A DNA stretch of 64,000 nt from the NCBI GenBank assembly GCA_030737875.1, contig CM060926.1:321413922-321477921 (forward strand), in the 5' to 3' direction. Made by a program: the position numbers and the translations under genes. How positions within the stretch are numbered: position 1 is the stretch's first letter; the number at the start of each line of letters is the position of its first letter. Below are positions 36,137 through 48,194 of the stretch, piece after piece. The notes under the pieces are model-generated. The model made no database searches. It was given only the letters and a program-made list of their open reading frames with translations, and was not told the origin of the DNA. The stretch is from Allium sativum (taxonomy: Eukaryota > Streptophyta > Magnoliopsida > Asparagales > Amaryllidaceae).

Positions 36137-37391
36137 TATGGATGTTTAGATTGGTTGTTTTAGGGGCGGGCGCTTAGCTCTGTAGTCTTTACTAGTTAAG
36201 GTCAGGGCCGAGGTGGGGCCATAGCCACCATGGAAAATAGACCCGAGGATTTTCTGTATTCGAAGGCTCTTAAAGATGGGCCTGTGCTGGTATGGAAAAG
36301 ATCCCGACCGAGTTCCATGTTTAGCCCTGCCACGGAACTCGGTGCACATTAGAGGACGTGCGATTTGAGGCATCGAGCTACAATTACAGTACATACGTGG
36401 GACAGTCTAGATACATGCATATCTGCTCTGGATGGTGTATCGTAGACTAGAGGGCATTATTCTGACATGGAATCTGATTCGATCAATTGCGGCAGTCCAT
36501 ATGCTTACATAGCATAATAATGATAGATCTATGCAGAACGTAACACTGTTATAAGAGTATCCATACGTCACTCCGTCGTAGGGTGAGGGGCTGTGTTCAT
36601 TTCAGTGAAGACTGTGCGAGTGGGGTACCATGGGATATATCTCAATATTGAGAGATAACTACGTATATTGTATTTGGTGAATCCATGGAAAAGTAAATGG
36701 GTACGATGCGCGTATAAGTCTTGAATGCTATTAGCCCAAGTAACCTAATAATCAAGAAAATGTAATGGAACGATATTAGTAGGGATCATTCTACTTCTGA
36801 TATACTAGTATCTGCGTGGTGCAGAGAAATCTATTCAAGAAGTGTAATATATCCTGCTCATCTTATCTTGCTCAGTTCACTATCGTTATTGTTATCTTGT
36901 TCTTCCAATTTTTATATACCTATCATGATACTTTTATTTATTTATATTTAAAAGTATCTGGACTCGCCAGACTTTATGTCTGACCCTTTTTCTTTTCTCC
37001 TCTCTCTCTCTTCCGTTTTCCCCTCAGGTTTTCAAGGTGGAAGAGCTTAGAGTTGATTTGGATTCTTTCGGCTTAGCTTGGATTTTGGATATTGATGTAC
37101 AGCTTTGAGTTATTGTCATCTCTCTCATGGCTCTGCTTGGGAAATATGGTTTATGGTTTTGTTCTCTAATATTTTTGGCAAGACTGATTATTAAACATGT
37201 AACTAGTTTTTTCAAACCTATGATGTAAACTTAGTATTTGGGACCATGATGTTATGATTTAAATAAAGTTTTAATTCCGCTGCTATTTTACATGTCTGTC
37301 TTGTGCTATTATGTTCCTATTTACCTATAACGCTTCACGAAAGTTAATGCATTCTCTTAGTGAGTGACATTAATGGAAGTGGGGTGTCACA
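36137..37391 (+). repeat. R2 3' LTR, second part
   Basis: Resumes TATGGATGTTTAGATTGG, matching the R2 5' LTR from about 16816, and ends GGGTGTCACA at 37391. It contains the intact hairpin at 36968-36982. Confidence 0.93.
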
Positions 37392-37396
37392 GTTTC

Positions 37397-38140
37397 GATC
37401 AGTTTTCATTAAAATTAAAGTATAAATCAATATATATTTAATTTGAATGCACATTTTAATTTACTGGGGCCAATACTGACCCCAAAAATTACAGAAAAAT
37501 TATATCTAGCTTTGTTTTGACGATACGGTCCTAACAAAATTAATATCTTCGAATTTGGAGATCGTTTGAAAAAATGGCCATTTTCAGGTCGATCCAATTT
37601 GACTGAAATTGACAAGACACGTTTTCTTTTGCCATGCTCATATATTGATTCCAAATATTATGAAAATCGGAATCTAGCAATAATTTGACATTCCGGATCC
37701 AACAAAAGTAGTTTCATCGAAAACGGAGGTCGTTTGCAAAATATTTATTTATAAAGGCCATATATTATATATATATATATATATTCTAAAGCGACTATTC
37801 TGAATATTTAACTGGCAATAACTTTTTGTTCCCACTATGAAATTTCAATTTTTTAGATTCCTTGGAAAGATATTTTTAAACATATTCAAATATTCCCTAT
37901 TTCACTGAAATCCGATTTATTTTGAATCTTGTACGTTTATTTGAAATTTGAAATCGAATTTTCAAACTACCGAGCCATTTCAGGCTTGTTATATAATTGA
38001 AATAAATTATTCGTTCTAACTTTGATTAAAATAAATTTTTCGTCGTTATTATTTAAAACAAATTATTTTAATTATTAAAAATCCATTAAAATTGCTAAAA
38101 TACAAATATTAAATTAGTTCCGATTTTCTAGCTTGTTACA
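37397..38140 (-). repeat. GL2 solo LTR, second part
   Basis: Continues GL2 after the R2 insertion (37392-37396 is the duplicated target GTTTC). Follows GL1 LTR from about 28250 to its end; ends TTGTTACA at 38140. Includes an AT microsatellite at about 37760-37787. Confidence 0.87.
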
Positions 38141-38423
38141 ACTGCTCACTACTGATATCTAGGGTGATACCTAGGATGTAGTAGGAGGGTACCTTTGGTT
38201 CATCCTATTCCCGGATGACTGGTATGGACGAGTATCAGATAGAGTATTTCCAAGGATCACGTACGTTGATTTCTAAAAACGTATTTCTGTTGGTAGCGGA
38301 GAAGACACCTTCTCTTAGCTAACACCAAGAATATTTTTGGGGTCGTCAGTTAGTGATTCGGCGGATCTAACAATGTGGCATTCAAAGTGAATGGTGATAT
38401 GATGTTCTAAAGGTTATGATAAA
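38141..38423. other. Unassigned sequence between GL2 and R4
   Basis: No gene and no match seen to other parts of the window. Right flank of the GL2 insertion; its first bases ACTGC are the probable right target copy. Confidence 0.5.
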
Positions 38424-39504
38424 TGTAACGACCCGCATTCTACGCATCGGAGGATCATAGAATATATTTTTTATTCACATACGAAGTCATACGGTCGTGT
38501 AACTTTGGGAAACGACTATTGGGGTCATTTCCCATGCTCACGATATTTGCCGAATTTTAAATGACCATTTTGCCCCTAGCGAATCTTGTTTCACCTATAA
38601 CTTTTGATTGGTAAGGAGTTTTGACCTAACACCACGTCCATTGGATTCAGACAATGGTTGACCATTCCGTAAAGTGGTTATATTAATCAAACGGACTTAC
38701 CTTTTGTGAGGTATGGCTGAAATAAGGTTTGGAAGATGGAAAACAACTTAATCGAGCTTAAATAGGTGATAAGTGGTTAGGCCCATAACCCATTTCGAGA
38801 TTAGGGTTATGAGAGGGCTGAAAATAGTTAGAGAATGATTCCTTTTCACTTTTTCAACCGCCACAAATATTTCTCTAACCCTAGTAATGACCTCCATCCT
38901 CCAAATCTCATTCTAATCACTAATTAACCAAAACTAAATCAAATCATGAGGAATTAGCATCAAATCAGAGATAGAGCTGCTGCTATACATTGGAATTCAT
39001 GCCATATCAGTCATAGTTTCATATCTTAGATTCATTTGTGGCTAAGGCGAGTGATTTGCACTTTTAGTTATTAATTACGACTAATTAGGAGTGATTAGTG
39101 ATAATTAGAGAAATTATGCATCATAAAAATCTGGAAAAATATGTAGAAATTCTGATATATTATTTTATGTCACTGGTAAAAATTTGGGTTAATTTGGATT
39201 AAGTTTTATAATCCTATTTTTTAAAACATGGTTAAGGAGATTAAAGGGAAAATCATGCTTTTTAGGTATGTTTGATCTAAAATATTTCATGTGATTGATG
39301 TTTTAATGTTTTTGATTGATTCTATATGTTGTTACTACTGTTTGGAATGTTTTGTGGTGTCATAGGAAAGTCAGAATGGTCGAAAATGTCATCGTTTTGC
39401 GAAATTAGCTTGCTGGAAGAACTGCAGAAAATCGGTTCCTGAAGGGGGTATGCCTAACGAATCGTGCTGGAGGACTTTGGTTCCTGAAGGTGGTATGTCT
39501 CACG

Positions 39505-39625
39505 AACTTCTCCAAAATGATGGTCATGAACCACCCCAAGATGATGGTCACGAACAGCCCAAGATGATGGTCAGGAACCGCTCCAAGATGATGGTCAAGA
39601 ACCGCTCCAATATGAGGACTCATGA
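39505..39625 (+). repeat. 24-bp tandem array in R4 LTR
   Basis: Four to five units built on AAGATGATGGTCACGAACCG plus CTCC. R5 has a different array of a GGCATCGGCTCG motif at the matching place (about 57337-57410). Confidence 0.88.
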
Positions 39626-40284
39626 GCCAGGGGAGGGGGTCACGAACCGGGGGGAGGTCGCGAACTGATCCTGACGAGGACCACGACCACGACCCGAACC
39701 AAGATGATGACTCAAAACTGAATCAGATTCAAACTTTTGCCACACGACGACCATTGTGAACTCTTCTGAAGATTAATCACAATTCAACCAAAACCCGAGA
39801 TGCAAAGGAAGTCCAAATAAGAAGTTATTACTCAGGATCCAAATGGGAACCGACGAGTTAACTTCTAGAGTTGGGCTTTGCTGCGGGATGTGTGAAAAGG
39901 GGTTATCGATATCTATAACTTTGGCTCACCATTGAAGAGAGGGGGCATGCAAAAGAACTAGAGCCAGGAAAGTGTGGACTGGTTAGCCATTAACCTAGAT
40001 CCAGGGATGTGTGGACTAGGTAGGGTTATTGACTATAGACCAGGAAAGTATGGTCATAACAATAGTTGTACAGAGTTTCCATCATGACCCCCAATAGATT
40101 TGGTGATCAAAGCAGTGGATATCGTATGCTTTACGCACTGAGTGAGAGACGTGAGGATGATTGCTATGTTTGATGTTTTCTATACCATGACACACACATT
40201 CCCAATTTTACACTATATGTTAGTGTTACCTTAGCGTACTGTACATCTTGTTGTGCTAACACTTTGGTTGCAGGTCCAGGTTCA

Positions 40285-40289
40285 GGTAT
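40285..40289. repeat. Left target-site duplication of R3
   Basis: GGTAT, repeated exactly at 51019-51023. R5's uninterrupted LTR shows the empty site at about 63760-63770. Confidence 0.95.
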
Positions 40290-42177
40290 TGTAATAACCC
40301 AACCTCCATTGAGGTCACTCACAAAGGGAATGCATTAACTTCGGTGAAGCATTTTAGGCAAAAGGCACAGATAATTTACAAGACAGACATATGAACAGCA
40401 GGAAACTGAAATTATGTATTAAATAGCGTGGTTCAGTCAAAACATTACAAGCATTGTCTCAAAACCCAACTTATAAATTATTACAACAAAACATCTGTCT
40501 TGATTTAAATCTCCAAGTACACAAAGAAGCATAAAACAGAAGTAAAGCAGCATAAATCCCCAATAAATGTGTAACCACAGCCAAAGCCCAAGAAAAGAGA
40601 ATCCAAGCAATACATCTACTCTCTTCAAGCTTGAAAAGGTCTGCACTAAGCTGAAGTATTTTCTCCCTGCGGACCTGGAGGGGGGGGGGACGGAAGAAAA
40701 GAAGGCGAAAGAAAACGGGTCAGACATAAGTCTGGTAAGTCCAGTGATTATTTAGCATGTAAACAGGAAAAAGGATCATGACATGAATAAACTGAACCTA
40801 GAACAATACCCTAAAAGAAAGATAACAATATATATGGCAAGATAGACTGAATATACTATCGCACTCATTTCTCTTTCTCTGCACCTACTAACAAGTGTTT
40901 TCAATTACTAGCACCATGTGTTCATGGTAAAATGATCCCCTTTTTCGATTGGCTTCTACCCGCATACATTTATGACTTGTGTCATTCGGTCCCGCTTGAT
41001 TGTAGATACGTGTGCTGTTCCCACCATGGGGTGTATCAATTCTTATGGTGGCAACCCGACACAAATTCAAGATGCATAGTGTATACTATGATGCTTAGTG
41101 CCTGATTTATCCATGTCGGATTATGTGCACGTCCATACTCCGTCGGAACCTACACTGCTGCACCACCCGCCGTTATTTTGACCGCTTATAATCAGCCCAG
41201 TAATCGTGTCCCACCCTGCCTAATTCAGGGTACCATGATACATCTATGTGGGTTACTGCTGAAATGGGTCCCCGTTACTAGGGTTTCCTAATCAACATGT
41301 TAAAATGGTTAAGTGTTCTCAAATTAACCTAACCGCCACCCATCAGTTTATTTAACATGTTGTATTGGTTAAGTGTTGCCTTAATTTACTTAACCCTAAC
41401 ATTCTTAGCCTGCCGGTTTCTTAGCTTTAATTCATTCATTAAAGCACCCACCTCTCACAGTAGATCTATATTGTTGCGGTTGCTGGATGTGTCGGGCGGT
41501 TCTGTCTTGCACCACAACTCAATCTAACTTCGGGTTTTCGGGCTTAATGCGCTAACCTCTCACATTAGATCTGTATTGTTATGGTTGCTGGATGTGCCGG
41601 GCGATTCCGGGCAGTCTTACACCATAACTCAATCTAACCGCGGGTTAGGCATATTCATCATTTTAATTAATTTACATATTTACCATTTATGTTTATATGT
41701 AAATTATCCACCAATGTTGTCAACTCAAGTCATGTCCCATTTACCCACTAAATTATGTCCATAAATTCTTAGGTATACAAATTATACCATTTTATGCCAT
41801 TAATCATTTACATGATTATGAGCCAATCTATGCCAATAGCATGTTATTTAGTATTTTTTCCAACGTATCCCCTGTTATTCGTTCGCATAAATTACATAGA
41901 ATGTTAGGCTCGCAAAATAGCCTAACTTATAAACAAAAGGGAAAAGCAAAGGGACATGTAACATTCCAACGACATAAAGCAGTATAGATCGATTAAACAT
42001 GTGTGATATAAATTTGGCATAATACTACGCAAATTATATTAAGCATATAAATGTGAACTTGCAATAGAGTTGGATCAAATTAACATAGATCTAAACATTT
42101 AAGCATGCAGATATAGACATATAAGCATATATGAACATGACTTAGCTTATGAACTTGCATATAACATAGCATAAAGG

Positions 42178-42340
42178 AATCACCAAATTTATATATAACA
42201 TGATAGATTCATCACCAAATTAATATACAGCATGATAGGTTTATCACCAAATTTATATACAACATGATAGGTTCATTACAAAATTAATATACAACATGAT
42301 AGGTTCATCACCAAATTAATATACAACATTATAAGTTGTA
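42178..42340. repeat. Tandem array of about 33-bp units in R3 3' LTR
   Basis: Five units built on GTTCATCACCAAATTAATAT and ACAACATGATAG; the 5' LTR has the same array at about 49974-50140. Confidence 0.88.
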
Positions 42341-42854
42341 TCAATCACAATAGTCACATAGGCATAGGTAATTTCAGACTTGCTACAGTGATAAACATGA
42401 ATCAGAATATGATTATCTTACAACTAGGCACAGTTCTAGTTTCGCTTCATTACAAATCATGACTTTTATTTGCTCAAATATAAAGTATAACTGAACTTAC
42501 AAACAAAAGAACAAATCTTGTTTTTTGGGATCTGATTTCTGAAATTGAAAAGTTATCCTTTGATGTGGACTACTGATTCTCTAGTTTTGATTTGATTTTT
42601 AGTTTAGAGAAAAATGGAGGCTACGCTAGTTTGGCTATGGACAGCATGACTGCTTCAAAGAGCAAAGTTATGAGGTCTTAGGATTGAGGGTTAGGGTTGT
42701 TTCTATAGAAGTTTAGATTAATGAGAGCCATTAGATCAACCTAGGAGTAATCAGAGCCATCCAGACCAAACAGAGCCAATCAGAAGTCACCACATATGCC
42801 CTAATGACCCAGAAAAACATTACTGGACAAAACATCCCAGATCTGGCCTAGGGG

Positions 42855-42967
42855 GTCGACCCCTATAGGGGGGTCGACACCCCAGTCGACACCCCTCTTG
42901 GGGTGTCGACACATATATCGACCCCCCCGGGGGGAGTCGACCCATATGGGCGGGAATTTTCCCGCCC
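42855..42967 (-). promoter_or_regulatory. GTCGAC cluster and palindrome in R3 3' LTR
   Basis: Five GTCGAC sites and a palindrome GGGCGGGAATTTTCCCGCCC (42948-42967). On the element strand the order palindrome, cluster, TATA region is the same as in R1. The 5' LTR copy is at about 50649-50750 with two sites decayed. Confidence 0.6.
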
Positions 42968-43226
42968 AGCTGATTCTCGAAAATTTGAATTTCGAACTGC
43001 TTTTTGATTTAAGTATTATTTATATTTAATTCCCGTTTGAACTTGAAATCTTCTAAACTCCATAACTTCTTCATACGGAATTCGATTCACGTAAACTCGG
43101 ACTCTGTCTCTAGTAGAATTCCAAGACGAACGCAATTGGGAAACCCGTTTCCCCTAGTTTCCACTTTTAAAATTAAGTATTCTTTAATTCGTTACTTAAT
43201 GTTCATAAAAAATACGGGGTGTTACA

Positions 43227-43239
43227 TTCTCCCCTCCTT
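43227..43239 (-). other. R3 polypurine tract
   Basis: Element strand AAGGAGGGGAGAA, identical to R1. The GGGA-loop hairpin lies at 43244-43261 and a second purine tract at 43431-43442. Confidence 0.92.
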
Positions 43240-43739
43240 AAAGGATTTCGTCCCCGAAATCTTCAAGTCAAGAAGAATGTATATCCTGCCATCCAATCGT
43301 CCATCTACTCAATCATCAAACATAGGCATCCATTGTCCTTAAACAGATTTCTAATGCTTTCATGACTATATGCATAGTGTGTGTATATGTCCTTATCTAA
43401 TGCAAAATTAGGCAGTCTACTGATTCAGTTGACCTCCTTAATGCAAATCATGATTGTGTCATGAGTCCATTATGTATGCAATTATTCCTAATCGTACTTC
43501 ATAACTTCTACATGAGTGCACAATCATTCATACAAGTGCAACATCCATATGACAACACATCAAGTTTAAATCCATATACAGATACATATATGCATATGCA
43601 ATATGAAAGTGACTAAACTGATCTAGTACCTAGTGTGTGTGTGTGTGTATATGCATCCACGAGCAACCACTAGCAATCACTTGCAACCATCAACCATAAC
43701 ATGTTTCAAATACATGTTTACAACCTTATGGAAAAGAGA

Positions 43740-44225
43740 TCAAGGATGTACCCTCAAAAAGAAAAGAGTAGGTTGCGCGTATCTTGCCCTCAGTCTCCCA
43801 AGTCGCATCCTCCTCAGCGTCACTCCGTTGAACTTAAACAATTTGACTTCATGGTTGCGTAACTTTTTGACTTCTATCCCTAAGATACAAGTTGGAACTC
43901 TCCTCACCATTGCTTCTCGTTCCACTTCTACTTCTTCTAGTATGCTTAGCTCCACAACTTCCACAGACTCATGTAAGCACTTTCGTAGATGAGAGACATG
44001 GAAAACATTATGAACTCCAGCCAATCTTTCGGGCAGCTCTACTTTATAAGCCATCTTCCCAACCCTCTCAATGATAGGAAATGGCCCTACAAATCTTGGT
44101 GCCAATTTTCCTGTACACCCAAAGCGAACGACATTCCTCAAAGGAGATATCTTAAGGAAAACCCTTTCTCCAAACTCAAACTCAAGGTCGGACTTTCTTT
44201 TATCAGCGTAGGACTTCTGTCTATC
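43740..44225 (-). pseudogene. R3 integrase C-terminus and chromodomain
   Basis: Matches R1 from RNVVRLG to the end of the chromodomain: GPF and VFHVSHLRK, then PTCILG and KKLRNHEVKL. After the KL the frame shifts; the shifted frame restores the ATWE-type pattern and the final aromatic stretch, so one indel broke a formerly complete chromodomain. The linker to the integrase core contains another break near 44226. Confidence 0.85.
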
Positions 44226-45165
44226 TTATGCGGTCTTCATTCGTCTTCGTATCAAGTCCACCTTCTTTGAAGTTTCTCTGATCATGTCGGGCCCAAGTAT
44301 GAGCTTGTCTGTAGACTCCCACCAACAAGTTGGTGATCGGCATGGCCTTCCATATAAATCCTCGAAGGGTGCCATGTCTATGGTGGATTGGTAGCTACTG
44401 TTGTACGCGAATTCCACCAAAGGAAGATGATCCTCCCATGTACTTCCAAAATCAATAATGCACAGTCTCAAGAGGTCTTCTAATACTCTGTTCACGCTTT
44501 CCGTCTGACCATTGGTTTGAGGGTGGTAGGCCGTATTTAAGCATAGTTGTGTGCCTACATCCTCTTGCAAACTCCTCCAAAACTCGCTCGTAAAGATAGG
44601 ATCTCGATCACTTACTATGCTAGAGGGTATTCCATGCAGTTGAACCACCTCTTTAAAATAAATGGATGATAATGATGAGGCAGTCCTCCTACTCTTAATA
44701 GGTATAAAGTGAGCGCTTTTAGTGAGCCTGTCCACTATTACCCAAATACTAGTATTGCCCCTTCTTGACCTAGGCAACCCATCAATAAAGTCTATCGAAA
44801 TGCTATCCCATTTCCACTGTGGACTTCTAAAGGATGAAGCGGACCACCAAGATTATTCTGCTCCGCTTTGACTTGCGGCATATCAAGCATTTAGAGACAA
44901 ACTCAGCTACATCCTTCTTCATGCCATTCCAAAAGAAAACACTTTTTATGTCTTTATACATCTTGTCCCCACCTGGGTGTATGGTCAATTTAGAATGGTG
45001 TGCTTCTTCGAGGACGGTTTTCACCAAATCTCTTGCTTGTAGGACGCATAGTCTTCCATCCCATCTCAACCAACCCTTGTCATCGATGGAGTATCTATTG
45101 AGGTGACTAGAATTCTCACCTCTAATTAGCTTATCCATCATATCAACTAGATGAGGGTCCTCATG
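44226..45165 (-). pseudogene. pol: R3 integrase core and zinc domain
   Basis: HHCC domain in 44850-45141 (HHSKLTIHPGGDKMYKD, then CLIC) and DDE core in 44226-44777 (SDRDPIFTS, QTESVNR). Two small frame losses lie near 44875 and 44820 relative to R1, between HHCC and core. The visible catalytic residues in the core segment are present; the first Asp lies in the shifted part just upstream. Confidence 0.87.
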
Positions 45166-46614
45166 TTACGCAGTTCCTATTGGGTAAAAAAGCACAGGCC
45201 GCAACTCTAGCGAAGCTAACAAACCAGGTACAAATTCAAAGGAAGGTCTAAAGTCAAAGTTTGCTATGTACTCCAAGCTTTGCCTTTCTACAAAGAGAGG
45301 ACTTAAGGTCAGCTTTTTCATACTCAAGGCGTCTGCCACCACATTGCCCTTGCCAGGGGTATAAGCAATCTCAAAATCGTATAAGGCAAGAAACTCCATC
45401 CACCTTTGTTGTCTTAAGTTAAGATCCTTGTGTGAGAAAAGGTACTTTAACGATTTATGGTCAGTAAACAATTCAGACCTTTCTCCTAGTCGGTAATAAT
45501 GCCATGACTTAAGAGCGAAAACAATGGCAGCTAGCTTTAAATCATGAGTTGGGTAGTTTTTCTTATGTACCTTCAACTACCTTCCTCCATAACAAATTAC
45601 TTTGCCCTCTTGCATCAAGACGACGCCCAATCCTATACTGCATGCGTCTGTGTATACAGTAAACATCTTACTCCCATCCAGCAATGTTAGAACCGGGGCT
45701 GTTGTCAGAGCCCTTTTTAGTCGTTGGAAAGCAATGTCACAATCCGAATCCCAGGCAAAAGTTAGGTTCTTCTTTGTCAATCTAGCAAGTGGGGCTGAGA
45801 TCTCTGCAAAGACTTTAATGAACTTTCGGTAAAAGCCCGCTAGTCCGAGAAAGTTTCGGACTTCGGTTGCATTCCGTGGAATCTTCCAATCTTGCACCGC
45901 AACAACTTTTGCGGGATCCACAGTTATCCCCTCTTTGGACACCACATGTCCAAGAAACCTTACTTCTTCTCTCCAAAAATGGCATTTAGAGAATTTTGCT
46001 TTCAGCTGATGTGCATGAAGAGTATCCATGACTTCCCTTAAATGCAAAGCATGCTCTTCCTCACTTTTCGAGAAGATCAAGATGTCGTTCATGAAGACCA
46101 CTACAAATTTATTAAGGAACTCCATGAACACTCGACTCATCAAGTCTACGAAATAGGCAGGCGCGTTTGTTAAGCCGAAAGGCATGACAAGCCATTCAAA
46201 GAAACCATCAGGGGTCCTGAATGCGGTCTTATCAACGCTGTCTTCAGCCACTCTTAGCTCATGAAACCCGGTAGCCAGATCTAGTTGGGAGAAAACCAAT
46301 GCACCTACAAGCTGATCGAACAAGTTGTCTATCCTTGGAAGTGGGTGCCTATTCTTCTTGACCAGCTTGTTTAGCTCCCTATAGTCAACGCATAGGCGAA
46401 GTGAACCATTTGTTTTGGTTGCAAACACCACTGGAGCACCCCATTCAGAAATACTCCGCCTTATAAACCCCTTTTCAAGAAACTCTTTAACTTGCTTTCT
46501 GAGCTCCTTCCTTTCCCTTGGAGCTATGTGTCTAACGGGTAGAGCAACGGATTTTGCATTATCATCAAGGTATATGCGAAAGTCTATCTCTCGCTTCGGA
46601 GGTAAACCCTTCAC
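45166..46614 (-). pseudogene. pol: R3 reverse transcriptase and RNase H; catalytic Asp to Asn
   Basis: Frame continuous from 46614 except a TAG at 45577-45579 in RNase H and a TAA at 45166-45168. RT motifs: [18 protein letters not shown], and the catalytic box reads FMND instead of FxDD, the first Asp being Asn (codon at 46089-46087). RNase H has [16 protein letters not shown] and an intact TDHKSL, the site damaged in R1. The tether ends ALSMKK where R1 has ALSRKR. The RT would be dead by the Asp change even without the stops. Confidence 0.92.
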
Positions 46615-47100
46615 CTCTTCAAAGACATCCGAGTATTCACAGACTACTCTAACAGATTACAGGTTTTCATCAGATGCATCAAGAGATTCTAAGTAGCTAA
46701 GCATAACAGAGTTCATGGGATTACAACAGATTTCGAGACCGTTACCGAGGCGAGTCATAAGTCTAACTACTCTCTTTTCACAATCGAGGACGAAACCATT
46801 ACTGGATAGCCAATCTATGCCTAGAATCAACCCATAGCCCGTGAAGCCCAAAACATAGGCATTACATCTAAACCCAACGCTTAGTATAGAAATTTCCAAA
46901 TCCAAACAAATCATTGATAAATAAGCCGAACCCCTAGTTGGATTTGAAACAACCAAGGGATCCTCAACTATACTGGTGCCTAGGTGCAGAGATTCAACTA
47001 AAGCAGTAGATATAAAAGAGTGAGATGCGCCAGAATCAAAGAGAGTATGAACATAATGACCAAAAAGGTAAACTAAACTCTCAACAGAAATATTTCTACC
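46615..47100 (-). pseudogene. R3 protease and pol linker
   Basis: Protease motif LFDSGASHSFIS at about 47040-47005, then the dimer-flap region and YGLILGIDWL. A TAA at 46657-46659 lies just before the RT. In the same frame as the RT and gag fragments. Confidence 0.88.
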
Positions 47101-48012
47101 TCATTCTTGCGGAGGTGCTATGAGATCGTGAACCTGCCCTCTAGAAGTAGATCCAGTCCTCTGCCCTTGCCCTTGCTTTCTTGGGCAGTCCTTAGCCATG
47201 TGTCCTGTCTCACCGCACTGAAAACAACCACCCATCTTCCTCTTCTTCTTTCTGCAGTCCTTAATCAGATGTACAGGTATGCCACAAAAATTACACCTCC
47301 TCTTGTCACGGGGTTTGTTATTCTTCCCACCCTTCTTGGAATCCGTCTTCTTGTTTTGTGATCCCTTCACTTTCTTGTCTTAAGTTACATCCGCCTTTAT
47401 CTCTTTCTTGCCATCCTTATCTTCCTCCTGTAATGGTGCCACTTCCACTAGTCTCTCATAAATCGCACCTATAGGTATATGGGTCATAGCTAGGCTGTGC
47501 AGTGGCTCGTTCAACGCTTTAACGAAATGGAGAGCATACTTATGTGGAGTGTTTACTAACTCCAATCCGAATCTGGCAGCTAGTTGAATTAGTTGACGTA
47601 TTCCTTGACCGATAGGCTTCCCTGTTTGAGAGCTAAGAACTTCTCCATCAGTAGGCTTCGTTCAGCTTGCGAGAGGAACTTCATTTCAAATCTCATTCTG
47701 AAATCCTCCCAAGTTTCAACTGGTCTTTCAGCATTAGTAACTTCCCACCAATAAGGGGATTAGTACTTAAGTAACCACACAGCCAATCGTATCTTCTTCC
47801 TATCGTCCACTTCGAAGATAACAAACAAATCTTCTGTTTACTTGAGCCAGTTTCTTGCTTCCACAAATGAGTCATTCCCATTAAAGTTCTTTCCCCATTG
47901 CTCGAAAGTCTCTACATATCTTCGAGAAAGCATTTACCCGAGGAGGAGGAGGAGGAACAGCTGCAACTGGGGGAGGAGGAACGTCCTCAGGAAGATTATG
48001 ATCGCCAGACAT
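47101..48012 (-). pseudogene. gag: R3 gag with polyproline start and two zinc knuckles
   Basis: ATG at 48012-48010 in the pol frame. N-terminus has a PPPPPPRV run as in R1. The first two thirds of the gag domain is heavily broken (47570-47940); from 47565 it reads ELVNTPHKYALHF and onward. Two knuckles follow: CNFCGIPVHLIKDC (Gly to Val before His) and CFQCGETGHMAKDC. Stops TAA at 47380-47382 and TGA at 47101-47103. Confidence 0.87.
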
Positions 48013-48180
48013 GCTGAAATGAAAAGTAAAGGTTTAAAACAAAGGATAGAAAGATAGTGCATATGGCTTTGGGGATTATGCTTTTTAAAATAAAACAACA
48101 TTTTTCTCAAAAATGCTTCTTTAAACTTCTTTTTGAAATCTAGTTTTCAAAAAGCTTTTTATCTGATCTGGTAAACCTTT

Positions 48181-48192
48181 GCTTTGATACCA
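48181..48192 (-). other. R3 primer binding site
   Basis: Element strand TGGTATCAAAGC, two bases from the 5' LTR, the same one-base variant as in R2. Confidence 0.9.
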
Positions 48193-48194
48193 AG

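Larger units (their letters stand above)
14103..37391 (+). mobile_element. R2: internally deleted Ty3/gypsy chromovirus, interrupted by GL1
   Basis: Sense-strand element with 5' LTR 14103-18067, primer site 18070-18081, a 1.9-kb decayed internal part, purine tract 19973-19985 and a 3' LTR made of 19986-22924 plus 36137-37391, because GL1 is inserted in it. Flanking 5-mers are GTTTT (14098-14102) and GTTTC (37392-37396); GL2 continues on both sides, so R2 inserted into GL2. LTR ends and the remaining chromodomain show kinship with R1 and R3. Without RT, RNase H or integrase it cannot be autonomous. Confidence 0.9.
38424..40289 (+). repeat. R4 5' LTR, first part
   Basis: TG start intact. Matches, inverted, R5 LTR 56785-58552. 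The part 39505-39625 is a 24-bp array absent in that form from R5. The last five bases GGTAT are the left target copy of R3. Confidence 0.88.
40290..43226 (-). repeat. R3 3' LTR (2937 bp)
   Basis: Ends TGTAATAACCC and GTGTTACA on the + strand. Holds the hairpin at 40721-40734, two copies of the shared unit (about 41445-41560 and 41561-41647), a tandem array at 42178-42340, GTCGAC sites at 42855-42941 and a palindrome at 42948-42967. 113 bp longer than the 5' LTR because that copy has a single shared unit. Confidence 0.95.

Noticed and set aside
39450..39668. 72-codon frame on the + strand in R4 LTR
   Set aside because: It is the translation of the 24-bp tandem array.
43633..44270. Open frames on the + strand over R3 (also 44834-45106, 46415-46696, 47107-47361)
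   Set aside because: Shadows of the minus-strand gag-pol of R3.
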